Assembly (NCBI GenBank): GCA_035649435.1
Contig: DASRJO010000180.1
Location: forward strand, 1-30,259
DNA length: 30,259 nucleotides
Direction: 5' to 3'
Source: DASRJW01 sp035649435
GTDB lineage: Bacteria; Krumholzibacteriota; Krumholzibacteriia; G020349025
Notes under the pieces: generated by a model
What the model saw: the letters and a program-made list of their open reading frames with translations, nothing else
Told to the model about the DNA's origin: nothing
Databases searched by the model: none
Shown: in pieces, positions 15,499 to 24,671 of the stretch
Layout: each line of letters begins with the position of its first letter
Numbering within the stretch: position 1 is the first letter of the stretch
Made by a program: the position numbers and the translations under genes

Positions 15499-15673
15499 CG
15501 TCTCACTCCTTCGCACTGGATTCAGGCTTGGCAATCTCAATGCCGAACCCCATGTGGAAGTCAAGGAGGTTCGCAGCCATGATGCCAATCGGCGCTCGAC
15601 GTGAAACACGAAACGGCCTGCATAAAGAGCTGTGATCACGTTTGTTGCGGCAATGATTCCGATCCGCGATCAC

Positions 15674-15703
15674 TTGACCCGACACGCACTCGGTCCGTAT
15701 ACT
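15674..15703 (+). promoter_or_regulatory. Sigma70-type promoter of the C25 peptidase gene
   Basis: TTGACC (15674-15679), an 18-bp spacer, then TATACT (15698-15703): 5/6 matches to each box. It gives a leader of about 50 nt to the ATG at 15761 and argues against the earlier in-frame start at 15632. Confidence 0.65.
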
Positions 15704-15760
15704 ACTCGCGCTGCACGGCCTGCCGCACATTCGGTCCCTCCCCCTGTGCACGGAGACTCG

Positions 15761-18700
15761 ATGTTCTCGAGCCGCTGTTCGGTTCCAATGCTCGTCGTGG
15801 TGCTGGTGGCATTCCACGCGAGCGCGTCGGCCGTCGAGTGGCGTCTGTTGTCGGAGTCGCCCGATGGCTCGGTGCTGCGGATCGAAGTCCGCATCCCGCC
15901 GCCACTTCGCATGGAGAAGGACTTGGATGGCATCGCCTTCAGTCGCTTTCTCCTCGAAGACGCCAAGAGCACAGGTTCACCTGGCTCTCCAGAGCTTCTC
16001 GTCGCCTCCCAACTGGTCGCACTGCCTCCAGGAGGCGAGCCCACGCTCAGCATCCTCGAGCAGGATACGGACGAGCTGGGGACGGTGCGCCTGCTGCCGC
16101 GGCAATTCCACGGGATCAGCTACGACGTCGGGGGCTCTCCGGACGATCCGAGCAGCGGCTGGCCAGAGGAATGGATGGCCTACGACCCGGCCGCGTACAC
16201 CGCCGAGGGTGCGAACAATATCGCCGCCGCTCTCGGCACGGTCGGAAACATGCGCGATGTGCGTGCGGTGGCCATCGACGTCTGGCCGCTGCTCTACGAT
16301 CCCACCACCTCCAGGCTTCGGGTCGTGCGCCGGCTGCTGCTCGAGCTGCGTCTCCGCAGTCGGCGCGGCGGATCGCCCGAACGTCTGCAACCGCCGCAGC
16401 AGCATGTGCCTTGGCAGCGGATCTACGACCAGTTGTTCCTGAACGCCGGTCGCGTCCGGAGCTGGCAGCGAGCGCCCGAGCGTGTCGCGCGTCTCGGCAA
16501 GCCGCTCGCGAGCGGCATGTTGCGACCCGGGCTCCTGGCCGAGGACGAATGGAAATTGCGCGTGCGTTCGACCGGGCCGCTGCGTGTCCCTGCCGCGAAC
16601 TTGCTCGGCGCTGGCTTCCCCGATGGCACACCGATCGATCAACTGCGACTGGTGTTGAAGCGCTTCGATGCGACGGCGCCGCTCGAGCCGCGCATTGTCG
16701 AGATCCCCATCCACATCGAAGACGATGGGGACGGCGTGTTCGAGAGCGGCGACAGCTTTCTCTTCTGGGCCGAGCAGCCACGCGACGATGCGACCGCGGG
16801 CGAGCGCGCGGCGCGTTACTCCTTCACCAACGTCTATTGGCTGTCGGTGGCCGCGACCGGCGTGCCGGCGCGGATGCCGGTGCGCCCGCCGCTCCTCGGC
16901 CCGAGCCCTGGCCCCGCGCGCTTCGACCAGGACGTCGTCTTCGAGGAGGACCGCGTGCTCAACCAATGGGTGTACGGGTCCGACGAAGAGCTCTACTTCC
17001 TCCTCGATCGGGCGCGCCTGGGCCTCGAGGCGGTCCAGGAACTCTCCGTTCCGGGTCGCGCCACGGACTCGGCACTCGAGATCTGCGTCGACACGCAGCA
17101 GGACTGGCTGAATCGGCCCTTCACGGTAGAAGCAGCATTCCCGAGCGGCCAACGCCTGGTACTCGGCACCAGCAATGGAGTGCCGGCACTCGATACCGCG
17201 CCGCCCCATGTGGTCGTCTGCGGCCAAGTCCCCGCACCGCAAGTCGAACCCGGCAACGTGCGCGTGATTCTGACCGCACTGCAGTCCGACGATCATGCAT
17301 TCGAAGACTTCACACCCTTCGTCGACAACATTCGGTTGCGCTACGCCGCCGAGTATCGTGTCACGGCCGATGATCTGCGCTGCACGAGCGGCGCGGCCAG
17401 CGGCCCGACCGCGTTCACGATCACTGGGTGCAGCGGGGCGCCGCTGGCCGCGTTCGACGTCACCGATCCCAAGTCCCCGGCCCTCTTCGATCTCACCGGC
17501 GCGCTCACGAGCGGCACGCTCACACTCACCGATGACGTCGGCGCGCCACGGCGATACCGGATCGTTGCGAACGCCGCGATTCCGGCGCTCGCAGCCACCG
17601 ATCTCGAGCGCGACACGCCGGATCCCATGCTCGACGAGCTCGCCGATCCAGGCCAGAGGTTCGACGTCCTGGTCATCTCACACGATGATTTCGCCCAGGA
17701 TGCGAAGCTCCTGGAATGGAAGGCGTACCGCGAAGGACAGGGCTACCGGGTGCGCATCGCGCGCACGAGCGACGTCTACGATGCCTTCAACGGTGGATTG
17801 CTGCACTACGACCCAATCTACAATTTCGTGCGCAGCGCATACCAGAACTGGGGCATCGGCTACGTCCTGTTGGTGGGCGACGGCAGCGAGGACGCCGCCG
17901 GTCTGTGGCCCACGAGCGGACGCAACTTCGTGCCGTCGCCGATGGCGTACTTTCTGGTCACGGCCTCGGCCGGCGGCGGAAACGAGTATCGCAACGACAT
18001 CAACGAACGTTATTACGCCAAGATGAATGGACCGAGCGATCAGTGGCCCGACTTGCTCATTGGACGCTTTCCAGTCGGCACGAGCCAGGAGCTGCGCAAC
18101 ATCGTCGACAAGACCCTGCTCTATGAGCAACCGGCTGATGCCGACGACGGCAAATGGCGCAAGCGTGTGCTGCTTTTCTCGGACGACGAGTGGGTGCGGC
18201 GGCAGACGCCAACCGGGATCGTGCACCGCCGCGGTTGCCAAGAGTGGGACTTCTTCTTCAGCATCCGCTGCACCTGCGAGACTGTGCGCAACGCCTTTCC
18301 CGGTGACCTGAGCTGCGTGCCCTTCTACTTGCACGAGTGGAGCAACAGGCAGGCGGCGAGCGTTCCCGAGCACGCCCCCTTCGCCTTCAACCCCGGAGCG
18401 ACGCCCTGCTCGAAGCCGGGCCAGAGCTGCGGGGGGGCGGGATATCTCGCGCCACATCGCGGCACGAGCGAGATCTTTTTCTACGAGGGTCAAGTGGCGC
18501 GTGCGCTCGCGGACTCGGTCGGCGATGGGGTGTTGTTCTTCGCCCTGCAGTCGCACGCCAATCGCGCGATCGTCACCGACGAGCAGTTCGTCCGCCGCGA
18601 GCCCAACCCCAGCGCGCCCTTCGTGCCGGATTTCCACAACCAAGGGAAGCCGTTCGTCTTCTTCGGCTTCGGTTGTCACTTGAACGAGTTCGGCGTCCCG

Positions 18701-20002
18701 GGCGAGAACGCCAACGGTGAGATCGTGGGGGATGCACTCGGCGAGGTGTACTTGACCGTGGCACAGCGCGGCGCGGTGGCCAGCTACGCCAGCACCGGGT
18801 TCGAGTTCCTGGACCAAAACAACGATTTCCACGAGCTCATGTGGCGCGCGATCTTCGAGAAGCGTTACACCCGCACACTTGGGAACATGAGCGTCTTTTC
18901 CGATACGTTGGCAGCCGATTGGCTGTTGTCGGCGCTGCTGCAGGTGTCGGAGATCTCCAACGGCCGCGTCGCCATCATCGATCGCTTCGCTCTGCTCGGA
19001 GATCCGCTGCTGCAGCTCGATGCCGGGGTGCCGCGCTTCGAGGTCACCGGGCTGGACAACGGGTTCTTCCTCGACGACGGCCGGATCGGGGCGTACAACC
19101 CCATCGAGCCCGTCCACTTCACCATGCGCGTGAGCGACGAACAGGGGATCGACTCGCTGTGGGTGAAGCGACGCTACGTCGACGGCCCGGACTCCCTGAT
19201 CGCGAACGTTCGCGTCACCGCCACCGTGGACACCGCCCAGCAGGTGAAAGCCAAGCGGGGCTACGAGTTGCAGTTCGATGTGTTTTTCGACAGCTGCGAT
19301 TTCGATCTCGTGGTCGGTGCGCGCGATCTGTCGGGACGCGTGTCCGAGTTCGTCGGCCGCGGCCAGTCCGAGCGTTTCCTCTACGCCAACGGGCTCCAGG
19401 TCGAGGATGGCAATCTGGTCGATGCGCGCGCCAGCTTCCGCTACGTGATCCAGAACTGCATCCCCGACCCGACCGTACCGAACTTGGTGGTGCTCCTGGA
19501 CGATCAGCCCGTTCCCGACCTTCAGATCAGCCCAGCGGACTCCTTGTCCTGGAACGTCGATTTCGCCTGGAACGTGGCGCCCGGAGACCATCGCTTGCAG
19601 TTCCAGATCGCCGGCGGCGACAGCTCGTCGGTGAATCTGGTGGTCCAAGGGGTTCTGGGGCTCCACGATGTACTCGCATTTCCCAATCCCTTCGCCGACA
19701 AGACGCATTTCTTCTTCAACTTGGACGCGGAGATCGCAGGCGGTCACCTGCGTATCATGGACTTGAACGGGCGTACGGTGCGCCAGTTCGACTTGGGCGG
19801 CGCGGGGGTGTTGCAGGATCTGCTGCCGCCGCCGCCATCCAAGCCCGGGGGCACGACCATGGCGATGAACTTCGTCGCCTGGGATGGCACCGACAGCGCC
19901 GGCGATCGCGTCGCCAATGGCGTCTATCTCTACGAAGTCCTCATTTCCGACGCGTCCGGACGCGAGATCCGCAAGCGCGACAAAGTCGTGCTGATGCACT
20001 GA
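15761..20002 (+). CDS. Secreted C25-family (gingipain/PorU-like) cysteine peptidase with FlgD-like C-terminal domain
   Basis: Large exported peptidase of 1,413 residues. Signal peptide 1-24 (LVVVLVAFHASASA). GGAG lies 5 nt before the ATG. The N-terminal part (25-630) is beta-rich; WKLRVRSTGPLRVPAANLLGAGFPDG and GDGVFESGDSFLFWAEQ resemble the N-domain of PorU-type proteins. The C25 domain (about 634-1085) starts with FDVLVISHDDFAQDAKLLEWKAYR. It includes YVLLVGDGSEDAAGLWP and DLLIGRFPVG, the catalytic His932 (LQSHAN) and Cys972 (FGCHLNEF), and ends in LLGDPLLQLD. A beta region follows, then an FlgD-like/T9SS-sorting-like C-terminal domain (1300-1413: AFPNPF...MDLNGRTV...WDGTDSAGDRVANGVYLYEV). 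In Bacteroidota such proteins use type IX secretion or are the sortase itself; no secretion gene is visible here. Confidence 0.88.
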   Translation: MFSSRCSVPMLVVVLVAFHASASAVEWRLLSESPDGSVLRIEVRIPPPLRMEKDLDGIAFSRFLLEDAKSTGSPGSPELLVASQLVALPPGGEPTLSILEQDTDELGTVRLLPRQFHGISYDVGGSPDDPSSGWPEEWMAYDPAAYTAEGANNIAAALGTVGNMRDVRAVAIDVWPLLYDPTTSRLRVVRRLLLELRLRSRRGGSPERLQPPQQHVPWQRIYDQLFLNAGRVRSWQRAPERVARLGKPLASGMLRPGLLAEDEWKLRVRSTGPLRVPAANLLGAGFPDGTPIDQLRLVLKRFDATAPLEPRIVEIPIHIEDDGDGVFESGDSFLFWAEQPRDDATAGERAARYSFTNVYWLSVAATGVPARMPVRPPLLGPSPGPARFDQDVVFEEDRVLNQWVYGSDEELYFLLDRARLGLEAVQELSVPGRATDSALEICVDTQQDWLNRPFTVEAAFPSGQRLVLGTSNGVPALDTAPPHVVVCGQVPAPQVEPGNVRVILTALQSDDHAFEDFTPFVDNIRLRYAAEYRVTADDLRCTSGAASGPTAFTITGCSGAPLAAFDVTDPKSPALFDLTGALTSGTLTLTDDVGAPRRYRIVANAAIPALAATDLERDTPDPMLDELADPGQRFDVLVISHDDFAQDAKLLEWKAYREGQGYRVRIARTSDVYDAFNGGLLHYDPIYNFVRSAYQNWGIGYVLLVGDGSEDAAGLWPTSGRNFVPSPMAYFLVTASAGGGNEYRNDINERYYAKMNGPSDQWPDLLIGRFPVGTSQELRNIVDKTLLYEQPADADDGKWRKRVLLFSDDEWVRRQTPTGIVHRRGCQEWDFFFSIRCTCETVRNAFPGDLSCVPFYLHEWSNRQAASVPEHAPFAFNPGATPCSKPGQSCGGAGYLAPHRGTSEIFFYEGQVARALADSVGDGVLFFALQSHANRAIVTDEQFVRREPNPSAPFVPDFHNQGKPFVFFGFGCHLNEFGVPGENANGEIVGDALGEVYLTVAQRGAVASYASTGFEFLDQNNDFHELMWRAIFEKRYTRTLGNMSVFSDTLAADWLLSALLQVSEISNGRVAIIDRFALLGDPLLQLDAGVPRFEVTGLDNGFFLDDGRIGAYNPIEPVHFTMRVSDEQGIDSLWVKRRYVDGPDSLIANVRVTATVDTAQQVKAKRGYELQFDVFFDSCDFDLVVGARDLSGRVSEFVGRGQSERFLYANGLQVEDGNLVDARASFRYVIQNCIPDPTVPNLVVLLDDQPVPDLQISPADSLSWNVDFAWNVAPGDHRLQFQIAGGDSSSVNLVVQGVLGLHDVLAFPNPFADKTHFFFNLDAEIAGGHLRIMDLNGRTVRQFDLGGAGVLQDLLPPPPSKPGGTTMAMNFVAWDGTDSAGDRVANGVYLYEVLISDASGREIRKRDKVVLMH

Positions 20003-20106
20003 GACGGATCGGCGTGCGTGGAGAAGGGCGGGTACGCGGCTTGCTGTTTATAGCGCCGTCGCCGGGTTCCGGGCGCCGGCGCGCATCCAACGCGGGCGGA
20101 ACGGTC

Positions 20107-21063
20107 ATGGGCGATGGGGCCGCGCGGAACAAGTCGTCGGCGGGCGAGACACACCTCATTCTGGAAGAGCTGCAGCGGCTCGTGACCGAGCAGCGCAACG
20201 AGCGCACGCGCGACATCGATCTGGTCGATGTCGAAACCTGCCTGCAATGGATCAATGACGAAGATGCCCATGTGGCTCCCGCCGTGCGCGCGCAGATCCC
20301 GCTGATCGCGCGGGCGGTGGGCGCCGCAGAACGCAGCTTGCGCGCCGGTGGCCGGCTCGTCTACCTCGGCGCCGGCACCAGCGGCCGCCTGGGTGTTCTG
20401 GATGCCTCCGAATGTCCGCCGACCTTTGGCAGCGACCCGGACCAAGTGATCGGCGTCATCGCCGGCGGGAGCGCGGCACTCGTGCGCGCACAGGAGGGGG
20501 CCGAAGATCGTGAAGACGCGGCCGTGCGCGATCTGGTCGCCATCGGGCTCGAGTCGCGCGACACGTTGGTGGGGCTGTCGGCCAGCCGGCGCACACCCTA
20601 TGTCATTGCCGGGTTGCGTCACGCCAGCGGCATCGGCGCCGCCACGGTGTTCGTGACCTGCAACACGCCGGCAGCCGATGTCGCCGCCGACATCGTCATC
20701 GCGGTCGTGGTCGGCCCCGAGGTCGTGGCCGGATCGACGCGACTCAAATCCGGAACGGCGCAGAAGCTCGTGCTCAACATGATCTCCACCGCGACGATGA
20801 TCCGTCTCGGCAAGGTCTATGAGAATCTCATGGTCGATTTGCGCCCGTCGAGCATCAAGCTGGAAGAACGCAGCAAGGGCATCCTGATGCAACTCCTCGC
20901 CATTCCGTATGCCGATGCAGTCGCGCTCCTCGATGCGGCGCGCGGCTCGGTGAAGCTGGCTCTGTTCATGGGACTGGCGGGATGTGCGCGCGACGAGGCC
21001 GAGGCGCGGTTGCAAGCGGCCGGCGGCGTGCTTCGCCGTGCTCTGGGAAAGGAACTGACGTGA
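20107..21063 (+). CDS. murQ: N-acetylmuramic acid 6-phosphate etherase
   Basis: Cleaves the lactyl ether of MurNAc-6-phosphate to GlcNAc-6-phosphate and D-lactate, a cytoplasmic step of peptidoglycan recycling. It has 318 residues, the family length. The SIS domain carries YLGAGTSGRLGVLDASECPPTFG (87-108); Glu102 corresponds to the catalytic Glu83 of E. coli MurQ. IAGG, RTPYVIAG, VVGPEVVAGSTRLKSGTAQKLVLNMIST and ENLMVDLRPSS follow in order. The N-terminal TEQRNERTRDIDLVD matches the substrate-binding start. The ATG is preceded by GCGGA. The next gene begins at a GTG overlapping the stop (GTGA). First gene of the recycling cluster. Confidence 0.95.
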   Translation: MGDGAARNKSSAGETHLILEELQRLVTEQRNERTRDIDLVDVETCLQWINDEDAHVAPAVRAQIPLIARAVGAAERSLRAGGRLVYLGAGTSGRLGVLDASECPPTFGSDPDQVIGVIAGGSAALVRAQEGAEDREDAAVRDLVAIGLESRDTLVGLSASRRTPYVIAGLRHASGIGAATVFVTCNTPAADVAADIVIAVVVGPEVVAGSTRLKSGTAQKLVLNMISTATMIRLGKVYENLMVDLRPSSIKLEERSKGILMQLLAIPYADAVALLDAARGSVKLALFMGLAGCARDEAEARLQAAGGVLRRALGKELT

Positions 21064-22103
21064 GCGTGCGCGACTCCGTCTTCCTCGCCTGCGTGGCCGC
21101 GTGGCTGGCCGCCTCGACGAGCCATGCCGACGAGCCGGTGCTCGTCGATCTGGAAGCGCTCAACCGCGCGATTGGGACCGACTACCAGGGTGCTGTCACC
21201 TACGACGAGTTGGTCGAGGAAGCGCTCGCGAGCCCTCTCGTCCTGCTCGGTGTCGTGCACGATCAGGAATGTTCGGGGCGCCAGGTTCAACGTCTCGCGC
21301 TCGAGCTGCAGCAGAAGTCCGACATGCCCGTGCGCCTCGGAATCGAGTTCGTCGATCGCGACGATGACGACATTCTGCAGGCTTTCTTGGCCGGCACGCT
21401 CGACGAGGAAGGTTTCCTGGCGCGCGTGTATCCGACGAGCCTGTTGCTGTCGCCGCAGGTGGGGCGAGCGCACCTGGAGATCCTGCGCTTCGCGCGCGTG
21501 CGGGGCATCGGGGTGTTGCCGCTCGAGAGCCGGCCCTCCGGGGCGCGATCGCGCACGCTTCGCAACGCCGAAATCCGCTGGAATCTGTCGCGGCAGCTCG
21601 GACGCGCGCCAGGAGAGCGGCTCCTCGTGCTCTACGGCGTCGATCACGTCTTCGGTCCTGACGACGTCGCCGCCGGCCTCGACGTCGAGCCGCTGGTGGT
21701 CACGAGCTACGCCGACAGCGTGCAAGCGGCTTTCCACGCCGATCACGGGCGCTATCCCAGACCCGGCGAGGTCTTGCGCCTGCGCCCCGGCGTGTTCCTC
21801 GATCCATGCGAGGCACCTCGCAGCCGCAGGTTGCTGGGGATAGGCGGCGAGGGCCGAGAGAATCTCCTCATGGCCATCGAGTCCGTGTACTTCGGCCAGC
21901 GCGACGTCATCGACGCGGTCTTGGACGCGCTCGATGATCCCGACGTGCGCTGGCGGCGTGCGGCCAACCACGCTCTTTGCTTCGCCTCCGACACCGACCT
22001 GGGCTACGATCCCGAAGCCGAGCCCGAAGCGCGGCGCGAAAGTCAGTCGCGTTGGCGAGCGTGGTGGGCGGGTCGTGGCGCTGGAGCAACCGGGGCTCCC
22101 TGA
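21060..22103 (+). CDS. ChaN-like (Tiki/heme-uptake fold) exported protein
   Basis: A 347-residue protein with an N-terminal signal peptide (VFLACVAAWLAASTSHADE). The body matches the ChaN/Haem_bdg_uptake family: TYDELVEEALASPLVLLGVVHDQ, RLGIEFVDRDDDDILQAFLAGTLDEEGFL, and GIGVLPLESRPS near 160. The metal/heme-contact positions of true ChaN are only partly kept: the usual LLGE.HD reads LLGVVHD. The C-terminus (about 290-340) has a HEAT-like stretch (DVIDAVLDALDDPDVRWRRAANHAL). Its GTG overlaps the murQ stop (GTGA), showing tight coupling. Located inside a peptidoglycan recycling operon, it may act on cell-wall material rather than heme, which is an inference from context. Confidence 0.75.
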   Translation: MSVRDSVFLACVAAWLAASTSHADEPVLVDLEALNRAIGTDYQGAVTYDELVEEALASPLVLLGVVHDQECSGRQVQRLALELQQKSDMPVRLGIEFVDRDDDDILQAFLAGTLDEEGFLARVYPTSLLLSPQVGRAHLEILRFARVRGIGVLPLESRPSGARSRTLRNAEIRWNLSRQLGRAPGERLLVLYGVDHVFGPDDVAAGLDVEPLVVTSYADSVQAAFHADHGRYPRPGEVLRLRPGVFLDPCEAPRSRRLLGIGGEGRENLLMAIESVYFGQRDVIDAVLDALDDPDVRWRRAANHALCFASDTDLGYDPEAEPEARRESQSRWRAWWAGRGAGATGAP

Positions 22104-22150
22104 CCCAGGACCATCCCGCCGCTCTCATTCCTGAGAAACGGGAGAAGGAC

Positions 22151-23356
22151 GTGATCGAACGTCTCGTGGCCGTGGCCCGCAAGCCCGAGCGGCTTGTGAT
22201 CGGCCTCATGTCGGGGACGTCCATGGACGGAGTCGACGCGGCTCTGGTGCGCATCCGCGGCGGCGGCATGCAGCTCGAGGTCGAGCTCGAGCGCTTTCAT
22301 TGCCACGCTTACGAGGGCAGCTTGCGCGAACGCCTGCTCGAGGTCGCTGCGGGAGCGCCGCGAACGGCAGTCGAATACGCGGGGCTCGATTTCGCCGTGG
22401 CGAGCAGCTTCGCGCAAGCCGCCTTGCAGCTCCTCGAGGCCGGAGGACGGGACCCGGCCGACGTCGATCTGGTCGGCAGCCACGGACAAACCCTGGCACA
22501 CCGTGCGCCCGGCGCGGGTGTCCCCGGGGGAGCGACCTGGCAGGCGGGTTCTCCCAGCGTTCTCGCCGCACTGCTCGGCATGCCGGTCATCGGAGACTTT
22601 CGCAGTGCCGATGTCGCGCTCGGAGGCACCGGGGCGCCGCTGGTCCCGCTGGCGGATTATTTGCTGCGGCGCAGTCCGAGCGAGAGCCGCATGTTGCTCA
22701 ACGTCGGCGGTATCGCCAACTTCACCTACTTGCGCGCCGGCGGCAGCGCCGACGAAGTGTGCGGTTGGGACGTGGGACCCGGAAACATGGTGCTCGACGG
22801 CTTCGCGCGCGCTCTCCTCGGGCGCGACATGGATGTCGATGGCATTGAGGCTGCTGGCGGCCATCCCGATCTCGAGTGGGTCGAGATCCTGTTGGGCGAC
22901 GAGTTCTTCTCCCGCCAGCCTCCCAAGTCGGCAGGACGCGAGGAGTTCGGCGGTGCATACGTCGAGCGCCTGTTGCACGCAGGTCGTGCGCGCGGTCTCG
23001 CACCTGCGGCGCTTTTGGCGACGGCGGTGGAGCTCACCGCACGCGGCGTGGTGTTGGCGTGCTCCCAGATCGCACCGCAACGGGTGGACGCGCTGTACGT
23101 GACGGGCGGCGGACGCCGCAACGGTGCTTTGATGCGCAGGTTCGCGGCGTTATTGCAGCCGATTCGCGTGCGCGGATTGGAAGAGTTGGGTCTCGACCCC
23201 GATGCCAAGGAGGCAGTGGATTTCGCCGTGCTCGCCAACGAGGCCTTGCTCGGCCATGCCGGCAACTTGACCCAGATCACGGGTGCGGAGCGGCCATGCA
23301 TTCTCGGTACGCTGGCACTCTCCGGCTTTCCGGTCGAACCCGTGGGCCGGACATGA
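22151..23356 (+). CDS. anmK: Anhydro-N-acetylmuramic acid kinase
   Basis: Opens the 1,6-anhydro ring of anhydroMurNAc and phosphorylates it to MurNAc-6-phosphate with ATP, feeding MurQ. It has 401 residues, slightly above the usual 370. Family blocks: VIGLMSGTSMDGVDAALV (17-34), LVGSHGQTLAHR, TWQAGSPSVLAALLGMPVIGDFRSADVALGGTGAPLVPLAD (129-169; acidic residue Asp154 in the FRxxDxAxGG block), LLNVGGIANFT, WDVGPGNMVLD and YVTGGGRRNGALMRR. The GTG start has GGAGAAGG directly upstream. Its stop overlaps the ATG of the SpoIID-like gene (ATGA). Together with murQ it makes two consecutive recycling steps. Confidence 0.95.
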   Translation: MIERLVAVARKPERLVIGLMSGTSMDGVDAALVRIRGGGMQLEVELERFHCHAYEGSLRERLLEVAAGAPRTAVEYAGLDFAVASSFAQAALQLLEAGGRDPADVDLVGSHGQTLAHRAPGAGVPGGATWQAGSPSVLAALLGMPVIGDFRSADVALGGTGAPLVPLADYLLRRSPSESRMLLNVGGIANFTYLRAGGSADEVCGWDVGPGNMVLDGFARALLGRDMDVDGIEAAGGHPDLEWVEILLGDEFFSRQPPKSAGREEFGGAYVERLLHAGRARGLAPAALLATAVELTARGVVLACSQIAPQRVDALYVTGGGRRNGALMRRFAALLQPIRVRGLEELGLDPDAKEAVDFAVLANEALLGHAGNLTQITGAERPCILGTLALSGFPVEPVGRT

Positions 23357-24648
23357 TTCGATCGTTCACCCGACGAAGACACGTTGCGGCCCGGCGCCGC
23401 TTCCCCGATTGCCTGTGGCTGTGCTGGTTCGCTGCGAGCCTCGGCTGCGCCACGACACGTACCCCGCACGTTCCCGAATCGATGCCGACTCTCACCCCGC
23501 CACCAATGATCCGTGTCTGTCTTGCCGAAGCCGTGCCCCGAGCGGTGATCGCGTTCGCCGGGTACGTACAGATGCGCGGCGACGACGGCGCTGCCGCCGC
23601 CGCCACGGGCACGAGCGGTGTGCTCGAGGCGCAGGTCGCAAACGGGGCGATCGAATTGAGACAACAGGGGGTGGTCGCGTGTCGCGGCATCACGCGTGTC
23701 GTCTTGGAAGGCGATGCAGCCGGGGCGCACTGGCGGTTGGGGAAGGAAAGCTATCGCGGCACGCTGCACATCCTGCGTGTCGGCACTCTTCTCACGGTCG
23801 TCAACGAAATCGGGCTCGAAGAGTACTTGCAAGGTGTCGTGCCGTGGGAAATCGGCAAGCAGGATCCCGCCGCACGCGCGGCGCTCGAGGCGCAGGCGAT
23901 CGCCGCGCGCACGTATGCATACAAACGTCTGGGTCGCTATCCGGAGTCGGGGTTCGATGTCTATGCCGATGTCACCGATCAGGTCTACCAGGGAACGGTG
24001 CGGATGGACTCGCTGGCGAACGCCGCCATTCGTCTCACCGCCGGGCTCGTGCTCTGGGATCAGGGCGAGCCGATCGAAGCCTACTATTGCTCGACGTGTG
24101 GCGGGCACACGTCGCGCATCGAAGCGGTGTGGAACAAACCGGCCGCGCCGACGTTGCGCGGGCGGCGCGACACCGACGACGCCACAGGCTCGTACTGCGC
24201 AGGTTCGCCCCACTTCCGTTGGAGCGAATCCTGGAGCGGGTTGCAGCTCGAACGCACGCTGCAGCAAACGCTGCCGCGTGAGCTCGGGTGGCCCGACACG
24301 ACCACGATCGGCGCCCTGTTGGATCTAGAGATCGCCTCTCGCGACGAGACCGGACGCGTGAGCGAGCTGATCGTCCGCACGACGCGAGGCGTCTTCCGCG
24401 TGCACGGCGATCGCATCCGTTGGGTGCTGCGTCCGCGCGACCGCGCGATCCTGCGCAGCACGCTGTTTTTTCTCGACATCGAGCGCCGTGATCGCACCAT
24501 CGTGCGCGTCCTGGGCTACGGCGGCGGCAACGGCCATGGCGTGGGCATGTGCCAGATGGGCGCGATCGAAATGGCACGCCGGGGGAAGAACAGCAGCGAG
24601 ATTCTGACGCATTACTACCTGGGTGCAGAGATTCGACGTCGCTACTGA
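23353..24648 (+). CDS. SpoIID/LytB-domain protein (probable lytic transglycosylase)
   Basis: A 431-residue envelope protein with an N-terminal hydrophobic stretch and a Cys in ASLGC (residue 32), perhaps a lipoprotein although the -3 residue is Ser rather than Leu. The SpoIID domain (about 130-425) has GLEEYLQGVVPWEIGKQDPAARAALEAQAIAARTYA, whose Glu166 probably corresponds to the catalytic Glu of SpoIID. DVYADVTDQVYQG, AYYCSTCGGHTSRIEAVWN and the C-terminal GYGGGNGHGVGMCQMGAIEMA block follow, as in the family. SpoIID of Bacillus degrades glycan strands with anhydroMurNAc products, which are the AnmK substrate. The ATG overlaps the anmK stop. Sporulation is not implied; the domain is widespread. 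Confidence 0.9.
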   Translation: MIRSFTRRRHVAARRRFPDCLWLCWFAASLGCATTRTPHVPESMPTLTPPPMIRVCLAEAVPRAVIAFAGYVQMRGDDGAAAAATGTSGVLEAQVANGAIELRQQGVVACRGITRVVLEGDAAGAHWRLGKESYRGTLHILRVGTLLTVVNEIGLEEYLQGVVPWEIGKQDPAARAALEAQAIAARTYAYKRLGRYPESGFDVYADVTDQVYQGTVRMDSLANAAIRLTAGLVLWDQGEPIEAYYCSTCGGHTSRIEAVWNKPAAPTLRGRRDTDDATGSYCAGSPHFRWSESWSGLQLERTLQQTLPRELGWPDTTTIGALLDLEIASRDETGRVSELIVRTTRGVFRVHGDRIRWVLRPRDRAILRSTLFFLDIERRDRTIVRVLGYGGGNGHGVGMCQMGAIEMARRGKNSSEILTHYYLGAEIRRRY

Positions 24649-24671
24649 AGCCGACCGGAGCGGATCACGCC

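Noticed and set aside
15632..15760. Earlier ATG for the C25 peptidase
   Set aside because: A strong promoter lies inside this extension, and the signal peptide plus GGAG support the ATG at 15761.
17678..19999. 773-residue minus-strand frame antisense to the C25 peptidase
   Set aside because: The opposite strand encodes a clear peptidase with catalytic residues; the minus frame has no recognisable domain and is a high-GC shadow.
18841..20106. N-terminal extension of murQ
   Set aside because: The open frame runs out of frame through the peptidase gene; MurQ homology begins after the ATG at 20107.
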